Assembly: GCA_947625565.1 (NCBI GenBank)
Contig: CANQOU010000082.1
Location: forward strand, 1 to 5,935
DNA length: 5,935 bases
DNA from: an uncultured Clostridia bacterium
Lineage (GTDB): Bacteria > Bacillota > Clostridia > TANB77 > CAG-508
Direction: 5' to 3'
In this document: in pieces, positions 1 through 5,935 of the stretch
Numbering within the stretch: position 1 is the first letter of the stretch
Layout of the letters: each line of letters opens with the position of its first letter
Made by a program: the position numbers and the translations under genes
Notes under the pieces: model-generated
What the model was told of the DNA's origin: nothing
The model's database searches: none
Seen by the model: the letters and a program-made list of their open reading frames with translations, nothing else

Positions 1-425
1 GTTTTTAATAAAGCATTAAAAGCACCTGTTGATAGCATATGTACCTCATCTATGATATATACTCTATATTTTGCCTTTGTTGGTAAAAAGTTTACTTCTT
101 CTCTAATTGCTCTGATATCTTCTACACTATTATTTGATGCAGCATCCATTTCTACAATATCTGTTAAAGAACCATTAAGTGCTGCCTTGCAAATTTCACA
201 TTCATTGCAAGGTTCTCCATCTTTTGGATTTAGGCAGTTAATAGCTCTGGCCAATATTTTAGCTGAAGATGTTTTTCCTGTTCCCCTGCCTCCATTAAAT
301 AGATATGCATGCCCAACACGATTTGCTATTATTTGATTTTTTAGTGTTCTTGTAATATGTTCTTGCCCAACCATTTCACTAAATGTATTAGGCCTAAATT
401 TTCTATAAAGTGCTGTGTATCCCAT
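1..425 (-). CDS. dnaX: DNA polymerase III subunit gamma/tau, N-terminal part (3' end beyond the window)
   Basis: This is the ATPase subunit of the DNA polymerase III clamp loader, which loads the sliding clamp at the replication fork. The 141 visible codons begin MGYTALYRKFRPNTF, the usual DnaX start. Visible motifs are a Walker A loop GGRGTGKT (residues 45-52), four zinc-binding cysteines (C64, C73, C76, C79, the last three in PCNECEIC), the segment MDAASNNSVEDIR (93-105), and a Walker B stretch ending in IIDEVH (124-129). The ATG at 423-425 is preceded by AAGGA (436-440) with a 10-base gap, which supports this start. The gene follows the SRP RNA as in Bacillus subtilis (tadA-scr-dnaX) and is probably transcribed at least partly from the SRP RNA promoter, since I see no terminator between them. 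The C-terminal tau region, where some bacteria have a programmed frameshift, lies outside the window. The identification is secure. Confidence 0.97.
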   Translation of the reverse strand, partial: MGYTALYRKFRPNTFSEMVGQEHITRTLKNQIIANRVGHAYLFNGGRGTGKTSSAKILARAINCLNPKDGEPCNECEICKAALNGSLTDIVEMDAASNNSVEDIRAIREEVNFLPTKAKYRVYIIDEVHMLSTGAFNALLK

Positions 426-462
426 TTTTTTCACATCCTTTTATGGAAAATGGCAGATGTTC

Positions 463-576
463 TTCCATCTCTCTATAGAGAGTATTCCACATAAAAGATT
501 CTACTTATTGCTGCTTCCTTCCGGACCTGACAAGATTCATAGGCTTTTATCGGATACTCTCTATACAAAGATGAAA
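463..576 (-). ncRNA. ffs: Signal recognition particle RNA, small (4.5S-type)
   Basis: This is the RNA part of the signal recognition particle, which binds Ffh and directs membrane and secreted proteins to the translocon. On the minus strand it carries the hallmark helix-8 motif GTCAGGTCCGGAAGGAAGC, with the GGAA tetraloop at 519-522. The rest folds as one long hairpin. A perfect 12-bp helix pairs 474-485 with 554-565, a 7-bp helix pairs 491-497 with 544-550, and the outer stem continues through 466-473 with 566-573 (one mismatch) and weakly to 463-465 with 574-576. The ends are estimated from pairing, giving about 114 bases, similar to E. coli 4.5S RNA. No Alu domain is visible. It lies between the tadA operon and dnaX, the usual Bacillota position. 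The exact 5' and 3' ends are uncertain by several bases. Confidence 0.95.
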
Positions 577-593
577 TCCTTCTACCATTTGTT

Positions 594-623
594 ATTATAC
601 ACTATATATCTTGCTTTTTGCAA
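594..623 (-). promoter_or_regulatory. Promoter of the SRP RNA (and probably dnaX)
   Basis: On the minus strand a TTGCAA -35 box (618-623) and a perfect TATAAT -10 box (594-599) are separated by 18 bases. Transcription would begin near 587, about 10 bases before the first paired base of the SRP RNA. This fits an independent, strong promoter for a stable RNA. The sequence CTTGC-AAAAA-GCAAG around the -35 box is a short inverted repeat of unknown meaning. Confidence 0.75.
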
Positions 624-650
624 GCATTTTACAAAAGATATTTAATATTC

Positions 651-1418
651 CTACTGCTTAATTCTTTTAAATACAAATTGCTGTGTATCTGTTATTTCTT
701 CTGATACAGTTCCTTTTTCAACTATATTTTTTAATGGTAAGTCTAAAGAAATTGTACCTTTAAAAGATTTTAAAGATTGTAATTTTATTGTTAAATCAAA
801 CTGTATATTTGCTTGTAAATCTTCTTCATTTACATTTGCTTGTTTCAAAAGTTCATTGTAGTTTGTTTCTTCTCCCTCTACTACTTCTCCCTTCTCATAT
901 TGTGCTATACCTTGGTTAGCAAATCTAAATACAATTAATCCACCTTGATTAGTAATTTTTAAATTTTTCATATCTGAATTTTTTTCTACAGTACATATAA
1001 TTTCATCTACTTCTAAATCTTCTTTATTTGTGAATATTGCATCTTGCTTTGCTGAATCTGGTTTATATATATGTAATTTTCCTTGCTCATTTTCTTTGGT
1101 CATTATTATATTGTCAATAGTTACACTTTCAATTGCTTCTATTCCTTGATATCCTGGATTTTTTTCTATATACAAATAAATATCATTATTTTGGTCAATA
1201 GTAAATTGAAGTTTATTTTCTTCTGTTGGCTTAGATTCTCCTGATGATGAGCTTATAATAGATATTTTTGAAATTATAAATGGCATATTAGTTTCGCCTT
1301 CAACAGAATATTTTAATACTGAGAATCCTAATATTAGTAGCATTATAAATACTATGCCAAATAGTATAGCAATATGAAAAGATTTTTTGTTCATTATCAT
1401 TTGCATCTCCTGCTTCAT
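651..1418 (-). CDS. Membrane-anchored protein of unknown function
   Basis: I do not recognise the family. The 255-residue product has a short cytoplasmic N-terminus with two lysines (11-12), one hydrophobic segment at about residues 14-36 (IAILFGIVFIMLLILGF core), and then a large hydrophilic domain. Charge distribution predicts a signal anchor with the domain outside the cell. No lipobox or catalytic motif is visible. The outer part is acidic, rich in E, N and I, and looks strand-rich; only residues 189-200 look helical. The ATG overlaps the tadA stop as ATGA (1415-1418) and has AAGGAG six bases upstream, so translation is probably coupled to tadA. An internal AGGAG also precedes the ATG at codon 7, so a start six residues later is possible. 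It may have an envelope role, but no function can be assigned. It ends shortly before the SRP RNA promoter. Confidence 0.85.
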   Translation of the reverse strand: MKQEMQMIMNKKSFHIAILFGIVFIMLLILGFSVLKYSVEGETNMPFIISKISIISSSSGESKPTEENKLQFTIDQNNDIYLYIEKNPGYQGIEAIESVTIDNIIMTKENEQGKLHIYKPDSAKQDAIFTNKEDLEVDEIICTVEKNSDMKNLKITNQGGLIVFRFANQGIAQYEKGEVVEGEETNYNELLKQANVNEEDLQANIQFDLTIKLQSLKSFKGTISLDLPLKNIVEKGTVSEEITDTQQFVFKRIKQ

Positions 1419-1873
1419 TTATTTCTCCTTTTTCTTAGGTATTTAAAAAATTCTTTTAAAATTCCTTCGCATTCTTCTTGCATAATTCCTGACTGATATT
1501 CTACTTTATGATTAAATTTATAATCCTCTAATAAGTTAAATACTGAGCCTATTGCACCTGTCTTTTCGTCACTTGCGCCATAATATACTTTACGGATTCT
1601 TGAATTTATTATTGCTCCTGCACACATTGAACAAGGTTCTAATGTGACATACATATCACAATCAATAAGTCTCCATGATTTTAGCTTTTTACTTGCCTTT
1701 TGTATAGCCAATATTTCTGCATGTTTTGTAGTATCATATTTTGTTTCTTTTAAATTATGTGCTCTTGCAATAATTTTCCCATCTTTTACAATAACACATC
1801 CAACAGGTACTTCTTCTTTTTCGTATGCTTTTTTAGCTTCTTTTAAGGCTTCTTTCATAAACTTTTCTTGCAT
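1415..1873 (-). CDS. tadA: tRNA-specific adenosine deaminase TadA
   Basis: TadA converts adenosine to inosine at the wobble position (A34) of tRNA-Arg(ACG) in the cytoplasm, so one tRNA can read CGU, CGC and CGA. The 152-residue product has the full zinc-deaminase signature: HAE at residues 51-53 (H51 zinc ligand, E53 proton shuttle) and PCSMC at 80-84 (C81 and C84 zinc ligands). The N-terminal EVPVGCVIVKDG and the later YYGASDEKTGAIGS block are typical of TadA rather than free-cytidine deaminases. Length matches the family (about 150-165). The ATG at 1873 has GAGG six bases upstream. It overlaps the next gene by four bases (ATGA). It lies upstream of the SRP RNA and dnaX, the same order as yaaJ/tadA-scr-dnaX in Bacillus subtilis, which supports the call. 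Confidence 0.96.
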   Translation of the reverse strand: MQEKFMKEALKEAKKAYEKEEVPVGCVIVKDGKIIARAHNLKETKYDTTKHAEILAIQKASKKLKSWRLIDCDMYVTLEPCSMCAGAIINSRIRKVYYGASDEKTGAIGSVFNLLEDYKFNHKVEYQSGIMQEECEGILKEFFKYLRKRRNK

Positions 1874-1893
1874 TTCCTACCTCTGATTAAGTA

Positions 1894-1925
1894 TATGCAG
1901 TAATCTAAAAGCAATATACTGCATA
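1894..1925 (-). promoter_or_regulatory. Stem-loop in the tadA leader
   Basis: A perfect 9-bp inverted repeat, TATGCAGTA (1894-1902) and TACTGCATA (1917-1925), encloses a 14-base loop. It lies between the predicted tadA promoter and the tadA ribosome binding site, about 20 bases before the start codon. No T-run follows it on the minus strand, so it does not look like a terminator. It could be an operator, an mRNA-stabilising structure, or a chance repeat in AT-rich DNA. Confidence 0.4.
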
Positions 1926-1948
1926 AATTTACCATTTTTATCATAACT

Positions 1949-1977
1949 AGAGTATCATAATTCCTTAAAGATGTCAA
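1949..1977 (-). promoter_or_regulatory. Candidate promoter of the tadA operon
   Basis: On the minus strand a consensus TTGACA -35 box (1972-1977) lies 17 bases from TACTCT (1949-1954), which is preceded by TGA, an extended -10 arrangement. The -10 matches the consensus at only three of six positions, so the case rests on the perfect -35 box, ideal spacing and TGn. The leader would be about 70 bases and include the stem-loop at 1894-1925. Confidence 0.55.
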
Positions 1978-2039
1978 ATGTAAAACTTTTTAATTTTTAT
2001 TGTTTTTTAAGCTCTTTTGATTTTCCTTTTCTAGTTGTT

Positions 2040-2831
2040 TTAAACTTTTTTGGGTGTCGGCAAATCTTCTGGCATAGTTCCACCGATGTCAGCAATTGCC
2101 TTTCTTACTTTCCTTCCAACTTCATAATGAGTTAAATTAGCGTTTTGTTCACCTTTGATGTTATCTTTTCTTAATTTTTGTTCTGTTTGTGAAATTCTAA
2201 ATAGATTAGCTATTAGCTCATCACTCCCCATATTATCTAAAATGTCTTCTCTATATCTTAGTCCTTTTCTTTTTGCAATATCGTCAGCTGTTTCTCCATT
2301 ATATAATCCTCTATATCCATAATTATGAAATTTATCAAATTTTTTTACTCCTGCTCTTTTTGCTGTTTGATTAAGTGAATAATTTCCTTTTCTTGTTAAG
2401 TCCATTTGATAAAATCTTTTTTCATCTTCTGTTAGCATAATATATTCTTGTTCTGTAATTTCTTGTTTTCTTGTTTGAATGGCAAAATATGTTTGAGCAA
2501 GTGCAATTACTTTTTTTCTACTATCTCCATTTTGTGCTATTAAGTAACAAGCATAGCGAGATAATTTGTAATCCTCAATATATTCCTTTTTTCCTTTTCC
2601 AGAAATTATTGGCTTACTGATGTTAGTAAAGCAATCATCTGTTGATATTTCACTATTTTCACACGCAACTATTGCTTTGTTAATAATTTTCTTAAAGTTT
2701 TGCCATTTTGAATATTGTAATGCTGACATCAGTTCTCTTGCATACCAATATTCATTCCCGTTTACATCAGTATGTTTAATATCCTCAAAGCTTTGATTTT
2801 TATACTGTTCAACCCCTTTCATTTTATTCAT
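2040..2831 (-). CDS. dinD: DNA-damage-inducible protein D (DinD family), C-terminus shortened by a frameshift
   Basis: E. coli DinD is an SOS-induced protein reported to inhibit RecA; the role here is inferred from similarity. Recognisable blocks run in order (numbered from the chosen start): a BRO-N/antirepressor-like N-terminus with YWYARELMSALQYSKWQNF (28-46), then LSRYACYLIAQNGD, QTYFAIQTRKQE, the NYGYRGLYNG block, GSDELIANLFRISQTEQKLR, and HYEVGRKVRKAI leading to GGTMPEDLPTPKK. All closely resemble my recollection of the E. coli protein. Of the upstream ATG codons, the one at 2831 is preferred because AAAGGAG (2841-2847) lies nine bases upstream, whereas the ATG at 2840 directly abuts that site. 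The frame ends at 2040 just after a six-A run; a one-base shift there gives SLKQLEKENQKSLKNNKN and a stop at 1990-1992, resembling the family tail. Uncorrected the product is 263 residues, corrected about 280 (E. coli: 274). No clear terminator follows. Confidence 0.92.
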   Translation of the reverse strand: MNKMKGVEQYKNQSFEDIKHTDVNGNEYWYARELMSALQYSKWQNFKKIINKAIVACENSEISTDDCFTNISKPIISGKGKKEYIEDYKLSRYACYLIAQNGDSRKKVIALAQTYFAIQTRKQEITEQEYIMLTEDEKRFYQMDLTRKGNYSLNQTAKRAGVKKFDKFHNYGYRGLYNGETADDIAKRKGLRYREDILDNMGSDELIANLFRISQTEQKLRKDNIKGEQNANLTHYEVGRKVRKAIADIGGTMPEDLPTPKKV

Positions 2832-2840
2832 AATTACCAT

Positions 2841-2847
2841 CTCCTTT
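2841..2847 (-). promoter_or_regulatory. Ribosome binding site that decides the dinD start
   Basis: AAAGGAG on the minus strand lies nine bases before the ATG at 2831 but directly against the ATG at 2840. Only the first spacing allows normal initiation, so the protein most likely begins MNKMKGVEQ rather than MVIMNKMKG. Confidence 0.75.
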
Positions 2848-2860
2848 ATATGTTTTTTGA

Positions 2861-2889
2861 ATTATACTACGGTTTCAAACAAAAAGCAA
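2861..2889 (-). promoter_or_regulatory. Promoter of dinD, with a possible overlapping operator
   Basis: On the minus strand TTGCTT (2884-2889) and a perfect TATAAT (2861-2866) are separated by 17 bases, about 14 bases before the ribosome binding site. An inverted repeat TTTGAA-N12-TTCAAA (2856-2861 and 2874-2879) spans the -10 box and could be a repressor site, though such repeats are common in AT-rich DNA. No good Gram-positive SOS box (CGAAC-N4-GTTCG) is present. The nearest is the degenerate CGAAAATTTGTTTT at 2898-2911. Confidence 0.7.
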
Positions 2890-2927
2890 CACTTTTGCGA
2901 AAATTTGTTTTTTATAATTTACAATTT

Positions 2928-2954
2928 AAAAGCTGTTTCATTTCTGAAACAGCT
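2928..2954 (-). terminator. Hairpin after the tRNA-Arg gene, probable weak terminator
   Basis: A perfect 10-bp stem, AGCTGTTTCA (2931-2940) paired with TGAAACAGCT (2945-2954), has a 4-base loop. On the minus strand it begins 17 bases after the tRNA 3' end and is followed by a short tail, TTTTAAATTG. Position and stem fit a terminator of the tRNA transcript, but the T-run is short. On the plus strand it is followed by A residues, so it would not terminate in that direction. Confidence 0.55.
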
Positions 2955-2970
2955 AAAAAACTTTGTATAT

Positions 2971-3046
<76 letters not shown>

Positions 3047-3058
3047 ATCTTCTAATAT

Positions 3059-3087
3059 ACTATATCAAATTTCTGTAAATTTGTAAA
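3059..3087 (-). promoter_or_regulatory. Promoter of tRNA-Arg
   Basis: On the minus strand TTTACA (3082-3087) and TATAGT (3059-3064) are separated by 17 bases, and the -10 box is preceded by TGA, giving an extended -10. Transcription would start near 3052, about six bases before the tRNA 5' end. It lies just downstream of the pgm terminator, which supports an independent unit. Confidence 0.75.
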
Positions 3088-3113
3088 TCCCTATATAAAA
3101 TGTTTTTATATAT

Positions 3114-3140
3114 AAAAAACCATACTTTTTTGCATGGCTT
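3114..3140 (-). terminator. Rho-independent terminator after pgm
   Basis: On the minus strand AAGCCATGC pairs with GTATGGTTT (nine pairs, two of them G-T) around a six-A loop, followed by a run of six T overlapping the stem end (3114-3119). It begins 20 bases after the pgm stop codon, as expected for the end of the sugar-nucleotide transcription unit. Confidence 0.85.
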
Positions 3141-3159
3141 CTTATATAATAAATATATT

Positions 3160-4888
3160 TTACTCTGTTACTACTTTTTCCATAGCTTGTTTTAAACTTG
3201 CAAGTTTTTCGTTTGCATCTTGTTCAGTTGTTCCCTTCACTCCCATATATATCTTTATTTTTGGTTCTGTTCCAGAAGGACGAACACAACACCAACTATT
3301 ATTTTCTAATTCATAATATAATACATTTGATTTTGGAAGTCCAGTTTTTAATACTTTTCCAGTTTGCATGTCTTTAACATAGTCTATATATACATCTTTA
3401 AATTTTAAAACCTTTAATCCACCAATTTCTGTAATTTCTTTTTGTCTTGTTTTTGTCATCATATCTTGAATTTCTTTTGCACCTTGCACACCTTCTCTAA
3501 CAATTGCAACTAATCCTTCTTTATAGTATCCATATTTTTCATAAATATCTATCATTGCATCCCATAGTGTTTTTCCTTGAGATTTTGCATAACAAGCCGC
3601 TTCGCAAAGTGCCATTACAGCTGCAATTCCATCCTTATCTCTAGCATAATCTCCAATTAAGCATCCATAACTTTCCTCAAATCCAAATACATATTGATTT
3701 TTTCCTGTCTCTTCTGCTTTTCTCATAACAGCTCCAATATTTTTAAATCCTGTTAATACTTCATATATATCTAGATTATATTGTTTTGCAATAGCAAATG
3801 CTAGATTTGAAGATACAATAGTTGTAATAAACATTCCATTAGAAGGTAAAATTCCTTTTTTATACATTTGAGAAATACGATATTCTGCGATAAGTAATGC
3901 TGACATATTTCCTGTATAATCCATATATTCTCCAGTTTTACTATCTTTTGCAAATACTCCTAATCTATCTGCATCAGGGTCGGTTGCTAGCACAATATCT
4001 GCATCTACTTTTTTTGCTAATTCTAATGCTAATTTAAAAGCTTTTGGGTCTTCTGGGTTTGGATAGTCTACAGTTGGGAAATTTCCATCTGGTTCTTTTT
4101 GTTCTGGTACTACATATAAATTTTGTATGCCAATCTCTTTTAATAACTTTTCTGCAATTGTATTTCCGGTTCCATGTAATGGTGTATATACTACCCTTAA
4201 TCTTTTACCTTGTTCTTTTACAATCTCTGGATTTAACACTAAACTTTTTAATTTTGCAAGATATTTATCGTCCATTTCCGTACTAATTATATTAAACAAT
4301 CCTGCTTTTTCTGCTTCTACTTTTGTTATCATTTTTATTTCTGAATAATTTTTTACCTCTTTTACCTGTGAAATAATATCTGCATCTCTAGGTGCAATAA
4401 TTTGTGCTCCATCATCCCAATACACCTTATATCCGTTATATTTAGGTGGATTATGACTTGCTGTTATCATAACTCCTGCAGTACACCCAAGCTCACGAAC
4501 TGCAAATGATAGCTCTGGAACTGGTCTTAAGTTTTTAAATAAATATGTTTTTATTCCATTTGCATTTAGTATAAGAGCTGTTTGCTCACTAAATTCCTTT
4601 GACATTCTCCTAGAATCATAACTAATTGCTACTCCTTTTTCTCCGAGTTCCTTGCGAAATAATATAATTGGCTAATCCTTGTGTTGCCTTTCCTACTGTA
4701 TATTTATTCATACGGTTTGTTCCTGCACCTATAACACCTCTTAATCCTGCAGTTCCAAATTCTAATTCTTGATAAAATCTGTCCTCTATTTCTTTTTCGT
4801 CATTCTTTATTGCTAATAACTCTTTTTTAGTCTCTTCGTCAAATTCTGGGCTTTCACACCATCTCTTGTATTCTTCTAAATAATCCAT
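3160..4888 (-). pseudogene. Phosphoglucomutase/phosphomannomutase, frame broken by one extra base
   Basis: An alpha-D-phosphohexomutase interconverting hexose 6-phosphate and hexose 1-phosphate (glucose or mannose), similar to B. subtilis PgcA. The ATG at 4888 has a strong AAAGGAGG seven bases upstream. The first frame (4888 to 4622) carries FGTAGLRG (44-51) and runs correctly to NYIIS (residue 78). One extra base at 4650-4654 then shifts it to a false end, GTRRKRSSN. The other frame continues with ELGEKGVAISYDSRRMSKEF to the stop at 3160. Corrected length is about 575 residues, normal for the family. Numbering on the corrected protein: TASHNP with catalytic serine 144, metal-binding DPDADR 303-308, sugar-binding GFEESYG 402-408, and phosphate-binding RPSGTEPKIKIY from 536. 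All key residues are intact. The ATG at 4605 has no properly spaced ribosome site and lies inside the domain, so the 481-codon part is not an independent gene. A recent mutation or a sequence error are both possible. Glucose versus mannose preference cannot be read from sequence. Confidence 0.93.
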
Positions 4889-4918
4889 TTTATATCCTCC
4901 TTTTAGATTATTTTTTAA

Positions 4919-4952
4919 TAAAAGCTATATAAGACTTACGTTTTATATAGCT
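4919..4952 (-). terminator. Hairpin between the pyrophosphorylase gene and pgm
   Basis: A perfect 10-bp inverted repeat, AGCTATATAA (4923-4932) and TTATATAGCT (4943-4952), encloses ten bases and is followed on the minus strand by TTTTATT. It starts nine bases after the pyrophosphorylase stop codon and ends about 24 bases before the pgm ribosome site. The stem is AT-rich and the T-run short, so it may be a leaky terminator that lowers pgm expression, or an mRNA processing or stability element. I see no convincing separate pgm promoter, so some read-through is likely. Confidence 0.5.
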
Positions 4953-4961
4953 CCCTTCTTT

Positions 4962-5935
4962 TTAATCTATATTATGAAATTTTTTATATAAATTTCTTGC
5001 TGTTTTTGGGCAATCTACACCAACACTATCTGCATTTTTTACAGGTGCAAATTCTTCTTCTCTTTTTACCCTTAAAATTGCCATGTCGTCAACTTCTCCA
5101 AAAGCATCAAATAAAAATGCTTCAAATTTATATGCATTTGGTGAATCTGGAACAATCAAATTTCCTTCATGGTCAATATATGATGCCTTTTTATATGCCA
5201 TATGATATGGTAATGGCGTTGCTCCCATTCTTTCAATAGCAGATACATTGAATAAATTACATAATATATGTGATTCCCCATAAATCAATTCACCATCTTC
5301 GTCTTTTGCTTCTGCCATTTCATCAGTAATTTCTGTATATTCTATTACATTAGGTTTACCATTTCTTCTGCAGAATACTCCTACTTTTTCTTTTGGATTT
5401 GCTTTTACAACAGATTTACAAGCAACAGTTACACCTTTATCAATAGCAATTCCCATTAAAACAGGATCTACCATTTTTACTAAGCAGTTGTCAACTCCAC
5501 CTATGAATACCCATTCTATTCCTAATTGCTTCATTTTTTCTATCATGTTATTTTTAACAAGGGCTTCATAAATTCCACCATGTCCATCTGCTGCTAATTT
5601 AATCATTCCATCTTCTCCAATCAAAATTTTTCCTTCTGTATCCATCATAGGTAATTCTCCCTGATTAAAGAAAAATATATTTTTATCTTTTTGATATCCA
5701 AAATATCTATGCTTTTCAAAAAATTCAACTGTCTGTTTATTGTTTTCTTTGCTTGTCATTATAAACCAAGGAATTGTAACATCATATTTTTTTCCTTCTT
5801 CTTTTAAACTATCACTTAATAGTTCAAATAAAGATTTGTGAGACTCTAAACCTATGTCATATGTTCCTTTTGGTCCATTATGTCCTAATCTTGTTCCTTG
5901 TCCTCCAGCCATTGTAACAGCTGCTAATTTTCCCT
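4962..5935 (-). CDS. UDP-sugar pyrophosphorylase, UDPGP type 1 (UAP/QRI1-like) family, 5' end outside the window
   Basis: The family joins UTP and a sugar 1-phosphate (N-acetylglucosamine 1-phosphate or glucose 1-phosphate) into a UDP-sugar plus pyrophosphate in the cytoplasm. The frame is open to the right edge; the codons before the ATG at 5912 read GKLAAVT and lead into the nucleotide-binding loop MAGGQGTRLGHNGPKGTYD, so that ATG is internal and not the start. Counting from it, other family blocks are ADGHGGIYEAL (108-118), GGVDNCLVKMVDP (138-150), NPKEKVGVFC with NVIEYTEI, NAYKFEAFLFDAF, and REEEFAPVKNAD near the C-terminus. These resemble eukaryotic UAP1/QRI1 more than bacterial GalU or GlmU. 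About 323 codons are visible; the N-terminal part, perhaps 80 residues, is missing. The neighbour pgm supplies hexose 1-phosphate, which fits a shared UDP-sugar route. Which sugar is used cannot be decided from what is visible. Confidence 0.9.
   Translation of the reverse strand, partial: GKLAAVTMAGGQGTRLGHNGPKGTYDIGLESHKSLFELLSDSLKEEGKKYDVTIPWFIMTSKENNKQTVEFFEKHRYFGYQKDKNIFFFNQGELPMMDTEGKILIGEDGMIKLAADGHGGIYEALVKNNMIEKMKQLGIEWVFIGGVDNCLVKMVDPVLMGIAIDKGVTVACKSVVKANPKEKVGVFCRRNGKPNVIEYTEITDEMAEAKDEDGELIYGESHILCNLFNVSAIERMGATPLPYHMAYKKASYIDHEGNLIVPDSPNAYKFEAFLFDAFGEVDDMAILRVKREEEFAPVKNADSVGVDCPKTARNLYKKFHNID

Noticed and set aside
52..336. Plus-strand open frames across the window, including 52-336 and 415-645
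   Set aside because: They lie opposite dnaX, the SRP RNA and the other minus-strand genes, have no recognisable motifs or ribosome sites, and are explained as shadows.
604..643. Terminator between the unknown membrane protein and the SRP RNA
   Set aside because: Short inverted repeats (CTTGC/GCAAG, ATATCTT/AAGATAT) are present, but no T-run follows on the minus strand and they overlap the SRP RNA promoter.
1874..2039. Duplicated tRNA-Arg 3' end as an attachment site marking a dinD-carrying element
   Set aside because: I looked for a repeat of the T-arm and acceptor end of the tRNA beyond dinD and found none, and there is no integrase gene in the window.
2832..2840. dinD start at the ATG at 2840
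   Set aside because: The AAAGGAG ribosome site directly abuts it, leaving no spacing. The ATG at 2831 has a normal nine-base spacing.
2898..2911. SOS box CGAAAATTTGTTTT upstream of dinD
   Set aside because: It matches only part of the Gram-positive consensus, lies upstream of the -35 box, and is the kind of match expected by chance in AT-rich DNA.
4622..4888. A separate 88-residue protein upstream of a 481-residue mutase
   Set aside because: Its first 78 residues are the normal N-terminus of the mutase with FGTAGLRG, and its last ten are out-of-frame sequence. The larger piece has no properly spaced ribosome site, so both are one broken gene.
5880..5912. Start codon of the pyrophosphorylase at 5912
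   Set aside because: The frame stays open to the window edge with family-like codons (GKLAAVT), and this ATG lies inside the conserved nucleotide-binding loop.

Overview
The window comes from a low-GC, AT-rich Gram-positive-type bacterium, most likely a Clostridia-like Bacillota. The evidence is the base composition, the strong AAGGAGG-type ribosome binding sites, ordinary use of TGA as a stop (tadA ends in TGA), and the gene order tadA – SRP RNA – dnaX, which is the known Bacillus subtilis arrangement. Every gene I can support lies on the minus strand, so transcription runs from the right edge (5935) to the left edge (1).

Right part (5935 to 3160): a UDP-sugar pyrophosphorylase of the eukaryote-like UDPGP/UAP family, cut at its 5' end by the window edge, is followed after about 70 bases by a phosphoglucomutase/phosphomannomutase. 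Together they would convert hexose 6-phosphate to hexose 1-phosphate and then to a UDP-sugar for envelope or polysaccharide synthesis. The mutase reading frame is broken by a single-base insertion near 4650-4654, although every catalytic motif is still present. A rho-independent terminator at 3114-3140 closes this block.

Middle part (3087 to 1990): a tRNA-Arg(CCT) gene with its own promoter and an encoded CCA end, then a perfect 10-bp hairpin, then a dinD-family gene (DNA-damage-inducible protein D) with a good promoter. The dinD frame stops early at a run of six A. Shifting by one base after that run restores a family-like C-terminal tail, so this is a second apparent one-base indel.

Left part (1977 to 1): a tadA promoter with a leader hairpin, tadA (tRNA adenosine deaminase), a membrane-anchored protein of unknown function translationally coupled to tadA by an ATGA overlap, a compact SRP (4.5S-type) RNA with its own promoter, and the start of dnaX (DNA polymerase III gamma/tau), cut by the left edge.

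This is mainly a housekeeping region. The points most worth checking are the two single-base frameshifts, the unknown anchored protein between tadA and the SRP RNA, the lack of an Alu domain on the SRP RNA, and the position and control of dinD. I see no mobile element, CRISPR array or clearly new system.
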